Of a stretch of 64,000 nucleotides of DNA, positions 1-9,800 are shown piece after piece. The notes under the pieces were generated by a model that was not told the origin of the DNA, did no database searches, and saw only the letters and a list, made by a program, of their open reading frames with translations. The translations under genes were made by a program, and so were the position numbers. Each line of letters opens with the position of its first letter. Positions within the stretch are counted from its first letter, which is position 1. Source of the stretch: G965279355 sp965279355 (GTDB lineage Bacteria; Pseudomonadota; Alphaproteobacteria; CACIAM-22H2); the NCBI GenBank assembly GCA_965279355.1, contig OZ257155.1:1-64000 (forward strand), written 5' to 3'.

Positions 1-153
1 GACCGTATCGGTTCGCTTGAGGCCGGAAAGCTCGCCGATCTAGTGGTGATGTCCGACGACATCATGACCATGCCCGAAGACCGCATCCCCGAAGCGAAGC
101 CGCTGGCGACGCTGCTCGGCGGCAAGCCGGTGCATGACACGGGACTGTTCTAA
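1..153 (+). CDS. Amidohydrolase, C-terminal end only (partial)
   Basis: The open frame enters from the left edge and stops with TAA at 151-153, giving the last 50 residues. The text GSLEAGKLADLVVMSDD followed by a GGKPVHDTG tail is the typical C-terminal beta-sandwich return of amidohydrolase-superfamily enzymes (YtcJ/amidohydrolase family 3 type), where GxLxxGKxADxxV precedes the final strand. The metal site lies outside the window, so substrate and completeness cannot be judged. The next gene starts about 60 bp on in the same direction, so co-transcription with the two Bug receptors is possible. Confidence 0.7.
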   Translation, partial: DRIGSLEAGKLADLVVMSDDIMTMPEDRIPEAKPLATLLGGKPVHDTGLF

Positions 154-213
154 ATAAGACGCCAACGGGAAGAGACGAAGAGGTCCACCGAAATTCGACA
201 GGAGAGTGTGTTG

Positions 214-1194
214 ATGAAATCGTTGAGTGTTCTCTCGTTGGCAGGCGGCGTCATGGCCGGTCTTCTCGCTGTGCATCAGGCCGAAGCGCAGACAAAACCC
301 ATCCGCATGATCGTGCAGCATCCGCCGGGCGCGTCCAGCGACATCGCGGTGCGTGGGATTGGCGACGTGCTCGGCCGCAGCGCGGGCCAGGTTTTTGTGG
401 TCGAAAATCGCGTCGGCGCCGATGGCACGCTGGCCGGTCAGGCCTGTGTCAATGCGGCACCGGACGGCACGACGTTCTGCCTGCTGGATGCCTTCCACGT
501 CGCGCTCAATCCGGCCCTCTTTCGCAACATGCCCTACAACACCGTGACCGACCTGAAGCCGGTGATGAATATCGGCTTCTTCGCGGCTGGTCTCTGGGTG
601 CAGAAGGACCTGCCGGTCAATTCGGTGGCGGATCTGCTGGACCTCGCGAAAAAGGAGCCTGGCAAATACAACTTCGCCAGCTTCGGCACGGCGAGCAGCA
701 GCAGCATCTATGTCGCCTGGCTCAAGAACGTGAAGGGGATCGATTTTACGAACGTCTCCTATAAATCGGCGATGGAGGCCTTTCGCTCGGTGGTGACCGG
801 CGAGACGCATGTGGCGTCCTACGCGCTGGGCGCGGCGCTCAACAATTCCAAGGCCGGCGAGATCAAACTGCTGGCGATCAACAACCCGAGCCGCATGGAC
901 GCCTTTCCCGGCGTGCCGACCTTCAGTGAATCCGGCCTGAACGGCGTGCTGGGCTGGTTCGGCCTGTTTTCCCCGAAGGGAACGCCCGATGCCATCGTGC
1001 AGCGGCTCAACGATCAGATTTCCAGGGAAGTCATGCAGGTCGAGGCGGTGCGCAAGCGTGTCATCGAAACCCCCGGCCTGCAGGTTGTCGGCGCCGCCGG
1101 CAAACCGGCGGCGGAGTTCGCAACGTTCGTCCGTGAAGAGGTCAGTACCTACGCAAAGCTGGTCCGCGACGCAAAGCTGGAACCGGCGAACTGA
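214..1194 (+). CDS. Bug/TctC-family periplasmic solute-binding receptor (copy 1)
   Basis: A 326-residue protein with a Sec signal peptide (about residues 1-25, ending near AEAQ) and the Bug-family pattern: PIRMIVQHPPGASSDIAVRGI near the N-terminus, VVENRVGADGTLAG, PDGTTFCLLD, and the late GVPTFSESG and GTPDAIVQRLN motifs. Bug proteins bind small carboxylates or other organic solutes in the periplasm, often without a dedicated TctAB permease beside them, as here. I prefer the ATG at 214 because AGGAG at 200-204 sits 9 bases upstream; an in-frame GTG at 208 is too close to it. The next gene is a close paralogue, so this is a tandem duplication. The ligand is unknown. Confidence 0.9.
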   Translation: MKSLSVLSLAGGVMAGLLAVHQAEAQTKPIRMIVQHPPGASSDIAVRGIGDVLGRSAGQVFVVENRVGADGTLAGQACVNAAPDGTTFCLLDAFHVALNPALFRNMPYNTVTDLKPVMNIGFFAAGLWVQKDLPVNSVADLLDLAKKEPGKYNFASFGTASSSSIYVAWLKNVKGIDFTNVSYKSAMEAFRSVVTGETHVASYALGAALNNSKAGEIKLLAINNPSRMDAFPGVPTFSESGLNGVLGWFGLFSPKGTPDAIVQRLNDQISREVMQVEAVRKRVIETPGLQVVGAAGKPAAEFATFVREEVSTYAKLVRDAKLEPAN

Positions 1195-1231
1195 ACAGGC
1201 CTGTATTTTAAAATCTGAAAGGAGATTGCAT

Positions 1232-2218
1232 ATGAAATCACTCAAGAGCATGGGGCTGCTCGCCGGTCTCGCCTGCGGCGTGATGGCCGCGGTTCCGGTT
1301 ATGGCCCAGACATATCCGTCGAAGCCGATCCGCATCCTGATCCCGAACCCGGCCGGGGCGGCCAGCGATGTCACGATGCGCGGCATCACCAATGTCATCG
1401 GCCAGACCATGGGGGCGACGTTCATCATCGAGAACCGCCCCGGTGCCGATGGCACGATCGCCGGCAAGGCCTGCGTGGACGCCGCGCCGGACGGTCATAC
1501 GCTGTGCATGCTCGATGCGTTCAACGTGGCGCTCAACCCGGCGATTCACAAAAGCCTGCCTTACGACACCGTCAATGACCTGAAGCCGATCATGAATATC
1601 GGGTTCTTCGCAGCCGGCCTGTGGGCGAACAAGAACCTGCCGGTGAACTCGGCGGAGGAACTGTTCGCGCTGGCGAAGAAGGAGCCGGGCAAGCTCAATT
1701 TCGCCAGCTTTGGCGCCGCGAGCAGCAGCAGCATCTATGTCGCGTGGCTGAAGAACGTGAAGAACATCGAGTTCACCAACGTCTCCTACAAGGCGGCGCT
1801 GGAAGCCTTCCGCGCCGTGGTGAACGGCGAGGCGGACGTCGCGTCGTTCGCGCTGGGGGCCGGGATCAACAACTCGAAGCCCGGCGAGATCAAGCTGCTC
1901 GCCATCAACAACCCGACCCGCATGCCGCAGTACCCGAACGTCCCGACCTTCACCGAGGCCGGGATCAATGGCGTGCTGGCCTGGTTCGGCCTGTTTGCGC
2001 CCAAGGGCACGCCCGATGCCATCGTCAACCGGCTGAGCGATGAGATATCGAAGCACGTCATGCAGGTGCCTGCGGTGCGTGAGCGTGTGATCGAGCTTCC
2101 GGGCCTCCAGGTCATCGGCCCGGCCGGCAAGCCGCCGGCCGAATTTGCCAAGTTCATCCGTGACGAGGTTGCGGTCTACGCCAAGCTGGTCAGCGACGCA
2201 AAGATCGAGAAGCAGTAA
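1232..2218 (+). CDS. Bug/TctC-family periplasmic solute-binding receptor (copy 2)
   Basis: A 328-residue Bug receptor with a signal peptide (MKSLKSMGLLAGLACGVMA..., cleavage near VMAQ). It is strikingly similar to the gene just upstream over the whole mature part: NIGFFAAGLW, ASSSSIYVAWLKNVK and GEIKLLAINNP are shared exactly. ATG at 1232 follows AAAGGAG at 1218-1224; longer upstream reading in this frame is the shadow of copy 1. Tandem Bug paralogues usually differ in ligand preference. No TctA/TctB permease genes are visible, so this receptor either uses a distant permease or acts as a sensor. Confidence 0.9.
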   Translation: MKSLKSMGLLAGLACGVMAAVPVMAQTYPSKPIRILIPNPAGAASDVTMRGITNVIGQTMGATFIIENRPGADGTIAGKACVDAAPDGHTLCMLDAFNVALNPAIHKSLPYDTVNDLKPIMNIGFFAAGLWANKNLPVNSAEELFALAKKEPGKLNFASFGAASSSSIYVAWLKNVKNIEFTNVSYKAALEAFRAVVNGEADVASFALGAGINNSKPGEIKLLAINNPTRMPQYPNVPTFTEAGINGVLAWFGLFAPKGTPDAIVNRLSDEISKHVMQVPAVRERVIELPGLQVIGPAGKPPAEFAKFIRDEVAVYAKLVSDAKIEKQ

Positions 2219-2312
2219 GCCTGGGGCGAGGGACAGCGGGTCGCCGCTGTTCCTCGCATCGGCCGGATTTACCCGCTATCCTCTCCACAGTACTGACACT
2301 GGGAGGACAGCG

Positions 2313-2777
2313 ATGGCCCGTATCCGCCATATCGCCATTTCAAGCAAACACCCCGGCAAGGCCGCCGAGTTCTACAGGCAGGCCCTGGGCTGGACCGAGG
2401 TGCAGCGCTTTGGGCCACCGGGCTCTGCCGATCCCTCGGCGGTCCTGATGAGCGACGGCCATATCAATGTCGCGCTGATCCGCTTCCGCGAGGACCAGAT
2501 CGGTATCGGGGCGGATTACGAGGGCCTGCATCATTTTGGCGTGGTGGTCGACGATGTCGACGGGTGGACGCCGAAGCTGGAGGCGCTAGGCGCGCCGCTG
2601 ATCGTGGGCAAGGACGCCATCCCACCCAACGCCCATTTCGAGATCAAATTCCGCGGCCCCGACAATGTCGTCTTCGACATCAGCGACAAAGCGTGGGCCG
2701 GCAGCACGCCGGTGAAGGAAGAGGAGCTGGCGGAAATCCGTCAGCGGGCGAAGGCGCTGCAGGACGCCGCCGATTGA
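2313..2777 (+). CDS. VOC (glyoxalase/bleomycin-resistance/dioxygenase) superfamily protein
   Basis: A 154-residue single VOC domain. It begins MARIRHIAISSKHPGKAAEFYRQALGW, the first beta-alpha-beta-beta-beta module with a candidate metal ligand His near residue 6. The second module contains GLHHFGVVVDDVDGW (His) and ends in FEIKFRGPDNVVFDISD. VOC proteins include glyoxalases, epimerases and ring-cleaving dioxygenases, and one short domain does not decide among them. GGGAGG at 2301-2306 precedes the ATG. It lies in the same direction between the Bug pair and a MetE-like gene, so it is probably a step in the same small catabolic cluster. Confidence 0.82.
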   Translation: MARIRHIAISSKHPGKAAEFYRQALGWTEVQRFGPPGSADPSAVLMSDGHINVALIRFREDQIGIGADYEGLHHFGVVVDDVDGWTPKLEALGAPLIVGKDAIPPNAHFEIKFRGPDNVVFDISDKAWAGSTPVKEEELAEIRQRAKALQDAAD

Positions 2778-2882
2778 CCGCCGGGCGGTCGCTGCCCACC
2801 GCCAATTTCAGGCGCGCGCAGCGGTTGCGCTTTCCGTTACACTGAGCCCCAAGAATCAAGATCAGAGGGAGGGGTTTGGCCC

Positions 2883-4058
2883 ATGTACACCGCGACCGCG
2901 AATATCACGTTGCCGACCACCATCATCGGCTCGCTGCCGCGACCGGCCTGGTACACCGAAAATATCGGCACGCGCAGCTTCCGCGAGGCGATGGTCGATG
3001 CGCGGTTCCGCGAGCAGTATCTCGACGCCGTCGCAACCTATGTGAAGGACCAGGAAATCGCCGGTCTGGATATCCTGACCGACGGCGACAGCCGCTTCGA
3101 TCGCGATGTCGGCGGCCATCACTGGTTTTCCTATGCGCCGCAGCGCATGGCCGGCTTCTCGGGCGCCTTCGCCTACAAGCATCAGGGCGGACGGGCGGGG
3201 CTGGCGACACCGCGCGGCCACATCCTTCACGACATTCTCGAGGCCCGCATCATGCCGGATCTGACGGGTCCCGTGGGGCGCGGCACGCTCCAATACACGG
3301 CGACGTGGAAAGCGGCGCAGCGCATGACCACGCGGCCGATCAAGTTCGGCACCATCACACCGGAGCTGATCGCGCTGGCGGTGCGCGATCTCCACTACAA
3401 CGACATGCGCAAAGCGATCATGGCGGTCAGCGATGCGCTGAACGAGGAACTGACCGAGCTGGTCAATGCCGGCTGTACCGTCATCCAGATGGAAGAAACG
3501 CAGATCCATCTGCTCGCGGCCAAGGGCCTGACCGACAAGATCCTGAACCCCGACTTCATGGTCGAGGTGTTCAACAACACGGTGCGCGGCCTGCGCGGCA
3601 AGGCGGAGATCTGGTGCCATACCTGCTGGGGCAACCCGGCGGCGCAGCGCCTGTTCAAGACCCAGCCGAGCTACAAGCCGGCTGTGGCGGCGCTGGCGAA
3701 GGTCGATGCCGACGTGATCACGGTCGAGCATGCCAGCATGGGCGGCGTGGACATCGATGCGATCGGGGCGGGGATCAAGGACAAGAAGATCTGTATCGGT
3801 GTGGTCGATCACCATGTCCTGCAGGTGGAGCCGCCGGATCAGGTCGCCGATCTGATCCGCATGGCGCTCAAGCACATTCCGAAGGAGCATCTGATCCTCG
3901 GCACCGATTGCGGCATGGGCCGCGAAGGCATGAGCCGCCGCCACGCCTTCTACAAGATGGTGTCGATCGTCCAGGGCACGAACATTGTCCGTCGCGAGCT
4001 GGGCCTGCCAGAAGCGCAGTGCCTTGCGGCCGATGATCGCTTCTCGATGGTGGAATAG
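2883..4058 (+). CDS. MetE-like (cobalamin-independent methionine synthase II) methyltransferase
   Basis: This 391-residue protein corresponds to the C-terminal catalytic barrel of MetE without the N-terminal substrate-binding half. Motifs seen are TTIIGSLPRP at the N-terminus, DGDS near residue 67, and candidate zinc ligands in WCHTCWGN (His246, Cys248), VEHASM (Glu282) and TDCGMG (Cys343). Family knowledge: such short proteins transfer methyl groups between a folate or small methyl donor and a thiol, and many have roles other than methionine synthesis. It differs clearly from the two MetE-like genes further right and may serve another substrate. A GGGAGGGG element at 2867-2874 precedes the ATG. 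Confidence 0.82.
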   Translation: MYTATANITLPTTIIGSLPRPAWYTENIGTRSFREAMVDARFREQYLDAVATYVKDQEIAGLDILTDGDSRFDRDVGGHHWFSYAPQRMAGFSGAFAYKHQGGRAGLATPRGHILHDILEARIMPDLTGPVGRGTLQYTATWKAAQRMTTRPIKFGTITPELIALAVRDLHYNDMRKAIMAVSDALNEELTELVNAGCTVIQMEETQIHLLAAKGLTDKILNPDFMVEVFNNTVRGLRGKAEIWCHTCWGNPAAQRLFKTQPSYKPAVAALAKVDADVITVEHASMGGVDIDAIGAGIKDKKICIGVVDHHVLQVEPPDQVADLIRMALKHIPKEHLILGTDCGMGREGMSRRHAFYKMVSIVQGTNIVRRELGLPEAQCLAADDRFSMVE

Positions 4059-4092
4059 GCGTCCGACGTCTGTCTGGATCGCCGCAGCGCGG

Positions 4093-4119
4093 TGGCGTCC
4101 CCTAGGGGATGCGAACCCC
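4093..4119 (-). repeat. Short decayed copy of tRNA-Glu 3' end (left flank of island)
   Basis: These 27 bases match 12740-12766 with a single mismatch. Read on the minus strand they are a T-arm and acceptor 3' strand ending in an encoded CCA, but the loop TTCGAA has become TTCGCA and no tRNA body follows. Together with the longer copy at 12740 it forms a direct repeat bracketing the glycan operon, as expected for old integration at a tRNA gene. Confidence 0.6.
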
Positions 4120-4710
4120 ATTGATGTTTCGTGATGCCGGACTCATTCATGGGGAGGCATTCACCCCTGCATATTTCGCCAAGCTTTCCACGCACATGAC
4201 GTGAACGATCGACGCGGAACCAGGATACCGCGCGGCTCATTCACGGCTTCCGGTTGGCTTTCAATGCTTCGATCCGATTTGAGATCACAGGAAGCAACGC
4301 CCCGTACATTCGAGACCGGCCTCCCAGGGATGAGCGGCGCCAATAAAAGATGACATAAGTGTAAATGAAGAATGCGGCCTTCTGAATCGCGCGACAAATC
4401 AGCGACATATGATTCAGTGCCGGCGCCACGGCTCGCAGATCATTTCACCTGCGCTCGTCACCTATCCGGTTATTAGCGCGGCCTACCGCGGCAAAAGCTC
4501 GGCCGTTCAGTTGATCTATGGGACAGGAATTCGCGTCTTCCTGAAGGGTGCGAATCCACTGCGAGGCTCTGCGCTTGGCGCACGATTACTTGGGGGAAGG
4601 CTAAAACGCATCTTTTTGCTACAGCCGATGGTCAAATCTGAACACTACAAAAGCACTCAGCAGTTTAAGTACTGCTTGAGCAGTCATCTCGCAGGAGGCC
4701 AAGGGTCGTC
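4120..4710. other. Gene-free leader of the glycan operon with an inverted repeat
   Basis: I see no convincing gene in this stretch; short open frames in it have no family pattern or good ribosome site. It is locally AT-richer than the genes. At 4659-4676 there is an inverted repeat, AGCAGT-N6-ACTGCT, lying 35 bp before the epimerase start, which could be an operator or a leader hairpin. The left part borders the tRNA-Glu remnant and may be scar DNA from integration. Confidence 0.4.
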
Positions 4711-5652
4711 ATGTTCACGAAAAAGGTGATGATCACAGGCGGCCTTGGGCTCATTGGCGCCGGTCTTTCCGAGGCCCTACAGCAGGCTAAAATCGAAACC
4801 GTTATCTTTGATGTGCGGGGCAATCGTTCGGATCACGCATTTGGCGACATAATGGATGTCGATGCGTTGCACACACGCGTAGCCGGGTGCGAAGGCATTG
4901 TTCACCTGGCGGCAATTTCGCGCGTCGCGGCTGGCGAGCGCAATCCCATTGAGTGCTGGACGCGTAATGTGACCGGGACGGATAACGTCCTGAAGGCGGC
5001 GCTCGCACAGCCTCGCGACCGGCGTCCATGGGTTGTATGTGCCAGCAGTCGCGAAGTTTACGGTTCGCCCGAGCACGTGCCCGTCGGAGAAGATTCACCC
5101 CTTGCTCCTGTGAATATCTATGGCCGCTCGAAAGTCGCGACGGAGACGCTTAGCAACGAAGCGCGCTCGGCCGGTCTGGTGACGGCGATCGCCCGCTTCG
5201 CCAACGTTTACGGGTCCGTTCACGATTACCCGGACCGGGTGGTACCGGCGTTTGCCCGCGCAGCTGCCAGCGGCACCGAAATTCGCATCCAGGGCGCCGG
5301 ACATACGTTCGACTTCACATGGATTCGCGACGTAGCCGAGGGTTTGGTGAGGTTATGTGAAGTCATAGCCGCCGAAACCAGCAAAATTCCACCCATTCAC
5401 TTTGCGACCGGCCGGGGAACGACGCTCGGCGAACTGGCTCTTATTGCGCGCTCTGCGGGCCGATCGGAAACCATGATTGAGCATGACGCTCCCCGGGATT
5501 TTGATGTCGATCAGTTTGTCGGTGACCCGACCCGCGCGCGGCAACTCCTCGGCTGGTCCGCCAGCACGAGCCTGGAGACTGGCGTCAGCCGCCTTGTCGA
5601 TGCGTTTTCGGCGATTACGGCAAACCAGCAATCACTGGCGGCTTCAGCGTAG
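4711..5652 (+). CDS. NAD-dependent sugar-nucleotide epimerase/dehydratase (extended SDR)
   Basis: A 313-residue extended short-chain dehydrogenase. The N-terminal TGGLGLIG is the NAD-binding GxxGxxG loop, VHLAAIS follows strand 4, and the catalytic set is CASSREVYG (Ser) with YGRSK (Tyr-x3-Lys). RFANVYG and the later HFATGRGTT region match the NDP-sugar-binding half of the GalE/RmlB-like family. It should interconvert or dehydrate a nucleotide sugar in the cytoplasm, feeding the glycosyltransferases downstream. AGGAGG at 4695-4700 precedes the ATG. It is the first gene of the operon; the next gene begins about 37 bp on. Confidence 0.88.
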   Translation: MFTKKVMITGGLGLIGAGLSEALQQAKIETVIFDVRGNRSDHAFGDIMDVDALHTRVAGCEGIVHLAAISRVAAGERNPIECWTRNVTGTDNVLKAALAQPRDRRPWVVCASSREVYGSPEHVPVGEDSPLAPVNIYGRSKVATETLSNEARSAGLVTAIARFANVYGSVHDYPDRVVPAFARAAASGTEIRIQGAGHTFDFTWIRDVAEGLVRLCEVIAAETSKIPPIHFATGRGTTLGELALIARSAGRSETMIEHDAPRDFDVDQFVGDPTRARQLLGWSASTSLETGVSRLVDAFSAITANQQSLAASA

Positions 5653-5689
5653 CTGACATCTCACCTACCCGAGGAACCAGGATGATTCA

Positions 5690-6874
5690 TTGTTTCCGAC
5701 GACAGCAATAACGGCATCATGCCGGATAGAGATACTTCATGTCGAAGTCGGCGCTCTGGCGGACGCTCCATCCGTGACGCCGGGTTCGAGCTTCCTGGCC
5801 GTGTTGTGGAACCGATCGATTCCGGTCGGTCAGCTTTACGGCACAGCCGACGCTGACGGTCGTCTGGATCCAGTCGCGTTGCGCAACAGCATCATCGTCG
5901 AGCGACTGCCGAACTACGCTGCCGCCATGCCATCTCCCACGAGGCAGACGGCAAGCGTCGTCATCTGCACCCGCGACCGGCCCGAAGCGCTGGCCAAATG
6001 CCTGGCTTCTCTTCGCCTGCAGACCCGCCCACCCGATCAGGTCGTGGTTGTCGACAATGCGTCGGTCGGGGATGGTACCCGTGCCGCAGCCATGGCTGCG
6101 GGTGTCGTTTATGTGCGCGAAGAACGGCCCGGGCTCGACATTGCGCGTAACACCGGAGCCCGGCGCGCTACCGGCGATATCATTGCCTATACCGACGATG
6201 ACGTTGAACTGCATCCTGACTGGCTGGGCCGAATGCTGGCCGCCTTTGACCGGGACGACATCATGGCCGTCACGGGTCTTGTGCTGCCGGCCGAACTGGA
6301 GACCGAAGCGCAGATTATCTTTGAGCGATTCTGGAGCTTTGGACGCGGCTTCTGCCGCATCGATTACGACAACATGTATTTCATGGCGCGCAAGCGGCGC
6401 GGCTGTCCGGCCTGGGAAATTGGCGCCGGCGCCAGCATGGCGTTTCGACGCGAGTCGTTCGCTGCGGTCGGCTATTTCGATGAACGGCTGGACGCCGGTG
6501 CCGCGGGTTGTTCGGGTGATTCGGAGTACTGGTATCGCCTGCTCGCCGCCGGCTGGACGTGCCGCTACGAGCCGGCATCGGTTGCTTTCCATACCCATCG
6601 GCGCTCGCTCGACGGTTTGGCGCAGCAAATCTTTGCCTATATGCGCGGACACGTCACGGCCCTGTTCATCCAGTTCGAGCGCACCGGTCATTGGGCCAAT
6701 CTGCGGAGAGTGGCGGTCAGTCTGCCGGCATGGTTTGCGCGGCGTGGTGTCCGCCGCGTCCGCCATGGACCGAGCCAGTCGGATTATCTGATTGCGGCGG
6801 AGCTGCGGGGCGCGATTGCCGGCGTAACATATTACCTGATGGCGCGTCGTCCGCCGCAGGAGCCGGCGCGATGA
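5690..6874 (+). CDS. Family 2 glycosyltransferase
   Basis: A GT-A fold glycosyltransferase of up to 394 residues. From about residue 88 it shows ASVVICTRDRPEALAKCLASL, VVVDNAS, then the metal-binding TDDDV motif and a later acidic acceptor motif (CSGDSEYWYR). The first 85 residues form an extension without motifs I recognise. The start is uncertain: the TTG at 5690 gives the full length, and the better-placed ATG at 5682 is out of frame and stops at once. The gene overlaps the next by ATGA, so the two are translationally coupled. The donor and acceptor sugars cannot be told from sequence. Confidence 0.85.
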   Translation: MFPTTAITASCRIEILHVEVGALADAPSVTPGSSFLAVLWNRSIPVGQLYGTADADGRLDPVALRNSIIVERLPNYAAAMPSPTRQTASVVICTRDRPEALAKCLASLRLQTRPPDQVVVVDNASVGDGTRAAAMAAGVVYVREERPGLDIARNTGARRATGDIIAYTDDDVELHPDWLGRMLAAFDRDDIMAVTGLVLPAELETEAQIIFERFWSFGRGFCRIDYDNMYFMARKRRGCPAWEIGAGASMAFRRESFAAVGYFDERLDAGAAGCSGDSEYWYRLLAAGWTCRYEPASVAFHTHRRSLDGLAQQIFAYMRGHVTALFIQFERTGHWANLRRVAVSLPAWFARRGVRRVRHGPSQSDYLIAAELRGAIAGVTYYLMARRPPQEPAR

Positions 6875-9800
6875 ACGCTGCAGAGCCCCGTGTCTCGATC
6901 ATCATTCCTGCCTTCAATGCAGCGTCGACGATCAACGGGACGCTGGACTGCCTGAAACGCCAGTCCGTCGCGGATTGGGAGGCCATCGTCATCGACGACG
7001 GCTCGAGCGACGATACCGCTGACCTGGTTCGCAGACATAGCGCAGAGGACCAGCGAGTAAGTCTCATCCAGCGGCACAATGGCGGTGTGTCGGCCGCACG
7101 CAATACCGGCATCGAGGTCGCACGGGCCCCATGGCTTGTATTCCTTGATGCGGACGATTGGCTGGCGCCGGAACATCTGGCGCGTCTCCTCACCGCCGTT
7201 GAGTCAAACCCTGGTTCATCAGGGGCGTATTGTGGATATGCGCGCGTCAGGTCCGACCATACGCCGATCATGACGAGCTGGAGCCCGGAAATCGCGGAGC
7301 GCCCGTTCGAAGTGTTCGCAGAGCGGACAGGTGCCGCCATTCATTGCTTTCTCTCCAGCCGCGATCTCGTGCGGTCGGTTGGCGGCTTCGATGTCGGGCT
7401 CGCAACCTGCGAGGATTGGGATCTCTGGCTGCGAATTGCGCGTACCGGGGCGCGTCTCACCGGTGTTCCCGAAATTCTTGCGTTCTACCGAACGGGCGAA
7501 GCATCGTTGTCGAGCGATGTTCGTCGGATGGTGCGCGACGCCGCCCGGGTGATCGCGCTCTCGCGGGAGCCGGACCCGCGCGTCGCACCCGATCCCCGTT
7601 ACGCCGACGGCGTTCAAAAGAGTGGCGCCGGGGGGCTCGCGCTGTTCGTCATCTGGTGTATCGCGCATCAGGCGGCCAAAGGGATCGAGGCGACCGGCCT
7701 GCTCGATGAGATCGCGGAGTTGCCGGATCTGCTCCCGCCGGGTGACATAGTGCGCGATACAATTCGCGACGGACTGATAGTCGGCGGCGGCGTAGCGCGT
7801 GAGAACCTGCCTGATGTGTGGTCTCAGGCGGCTCCGCATCTGGAGGTATTGGCGGCACGGCTCGAACGGCTCTCCGGCCAGGCTGGAATCGGGCGGCAAA
7901 TCCTTTCGAATCTCGAGCGCCAGATTCTTGCCGGATCCACGCTTTTGTTCCCCGTCACGCTCTCGACGTGGGCCGGTTTGCGGCTTGACGTTCGCGGGCC
8001 GTTTTCGCCTTTCACTCCCGCGAACGGCGTCGACGGAATTTATTGCCTTATTTGTGCCGGTGAAGATGTGCTCGGTACCGTCGAGATCCCGGTATATGGC
8101 GTTCTTTCGCCGGCAGCGCTGGCCGGTATTGTCATCGACGCGATCGGGGCGCGTACCATTGCGAAAAAGGGAAATTGGTTCACGCGCCCGGCCTTTTCGA
8201 TCGCGCTTGGCCGCGAGTATGTACGTGCTGCTCCACGTCTGTCCGTAAACATGGCAGCCCGGTTGCTTGGCCTCCGGCGCCAGCATGGATCGGTTCACTC
8301 CGAAATCGGGCAGCGAACCATAACGGTGTGCCTGGGACAGCGTGGGAGCATGCCGACAGCGCAGGGGAGCAATGAACGCGCCCTCCGGCTGATTGAAGAG
8401 GAGACAGTGGGAGCCTCTGACCGGGCGGTGCGTGACGAACCGGCAGATCAGGCAAAGCCGCGGACAGAAGCTGGACCCGGAGATCGCAAGCAGTACTGGG
8501 AGAAATTCTTCGAGAAGGTCGATCCCTGGGATTACGAGAGTGCCTACGAGCGTGGAAAGTACGAGCGCACGTTGGCGCTGCTAGGCGATGAAGCCGTAGG
8601 CAATGCACTCGAACTTGCCTGTGCCGAAGGAATTTTCACAGACGATCTCGCGCCACGGGTCGGAAATCTGATTGCGGCCGACATCTCCGATGCGGCACTG
8701 ATCCGCGCGCGCGAGCGCTGCCGCGAACTCCGCAATATCGAATTCCGTCAGCTGGATCTCGTCGATCACAAGCTTCCCGCCAACATGGACCTCATTATCT
8801 GCTCCGAGGTCCTCTACTATCTGAAGGACCGCGCGCAGCTCACAGAGGTTGCCTGCAAGATCCGGGACGCGCTTGCGCCGGGCGGCCGCTTCGTCACCGC
8901 CCATGCATTTGTTCTGACCGACGAACAGCACCGCACCGGCTTCGACTGGGGACATCCTTTTGGCGCCACGGGTATTGCCGAAGCGTTCAGTGCCACCGAA
9001 GGCCTGGCGCTTGAGAAGTCGATTCAGACCGAGCTTTACCGGATCGATCTTTTTCGCCGAACCGATAACCTGGCATGCCCGTATCCGGCGATTACCGTCA
9101 TGACGGTCGATGCTCCTTTGACTGTGGATGTCGAACGGTACCTTGTGCGGGACGGCGCCATCTTGCGCCGGTCAGAGGCTGTGCGCTTCGAGACGAGCCG
9201 TGTTCCGGTGCTCGCTTATCACCGGGTGTCGGAGGACGGGCCCGGAATTCTGGCCGACTATCGAGTGTCGCCGAGGGCGTTCGCAGAGCAGATGCGGTTT
9301 CTGCGTCGCCGCGGATACCATGCGATCAGCTCGTCAGACCTGGCGCAGCACCGGCGGTCGCGCGCGGCCATGCGCGGCCGGCCGGTTTTGATCACGTTCG
9401 ATGACGGCTATCGCGATTTTATCGAGACGGCATGGCCGATCCTGCGCAGAAACGACTTTACCGCCGAAGTTTTCCTGCCGACCGATCTGATCGGCGCGGA
9501 GGCCGAATGGGACAGAGACGGCAATGCCGCTGCGGCGCCGTTGATGAACTGGGAAGAGGTTCGCGTTGCGCATCGCCAGGGCGCGCAGTTCGGCAGTCAT
9601 CTGGCCTCGCATACTCCCGCCACTGCGTTGAGCGCGGAAGCATTGTTGCGCGAAGGTGCGCGGTCCCGTGCGGTGATAGAGCGGCAGCTGGATTGCACGC
9701 CTCATTCCGTCGCGCTGCCTTACGGCGCGTATGACGAGCGGGCGATCCGGATTTTGCTGACTTGCGGATACACGCAAATATTCACGACCGAAGCGGGTTT

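Noticed and set aside
40..1467. Long minus-strand open frame (475 codons) opposite the Bug receptors
   Set aside because: It is antisense to two clear receptor genes, is Arg/His/Ala-rich like a GC-skew shadow, and has no family pattern. Similar shadows at 2862-4121 and 23020-24285 were dropped for the same reason.
4409..4729. 106-codon plus-strand frame before the epimerase
   Set aside because: It overlaps the epimerase start in another frame, has no ribosome site and no recognisable pattern.
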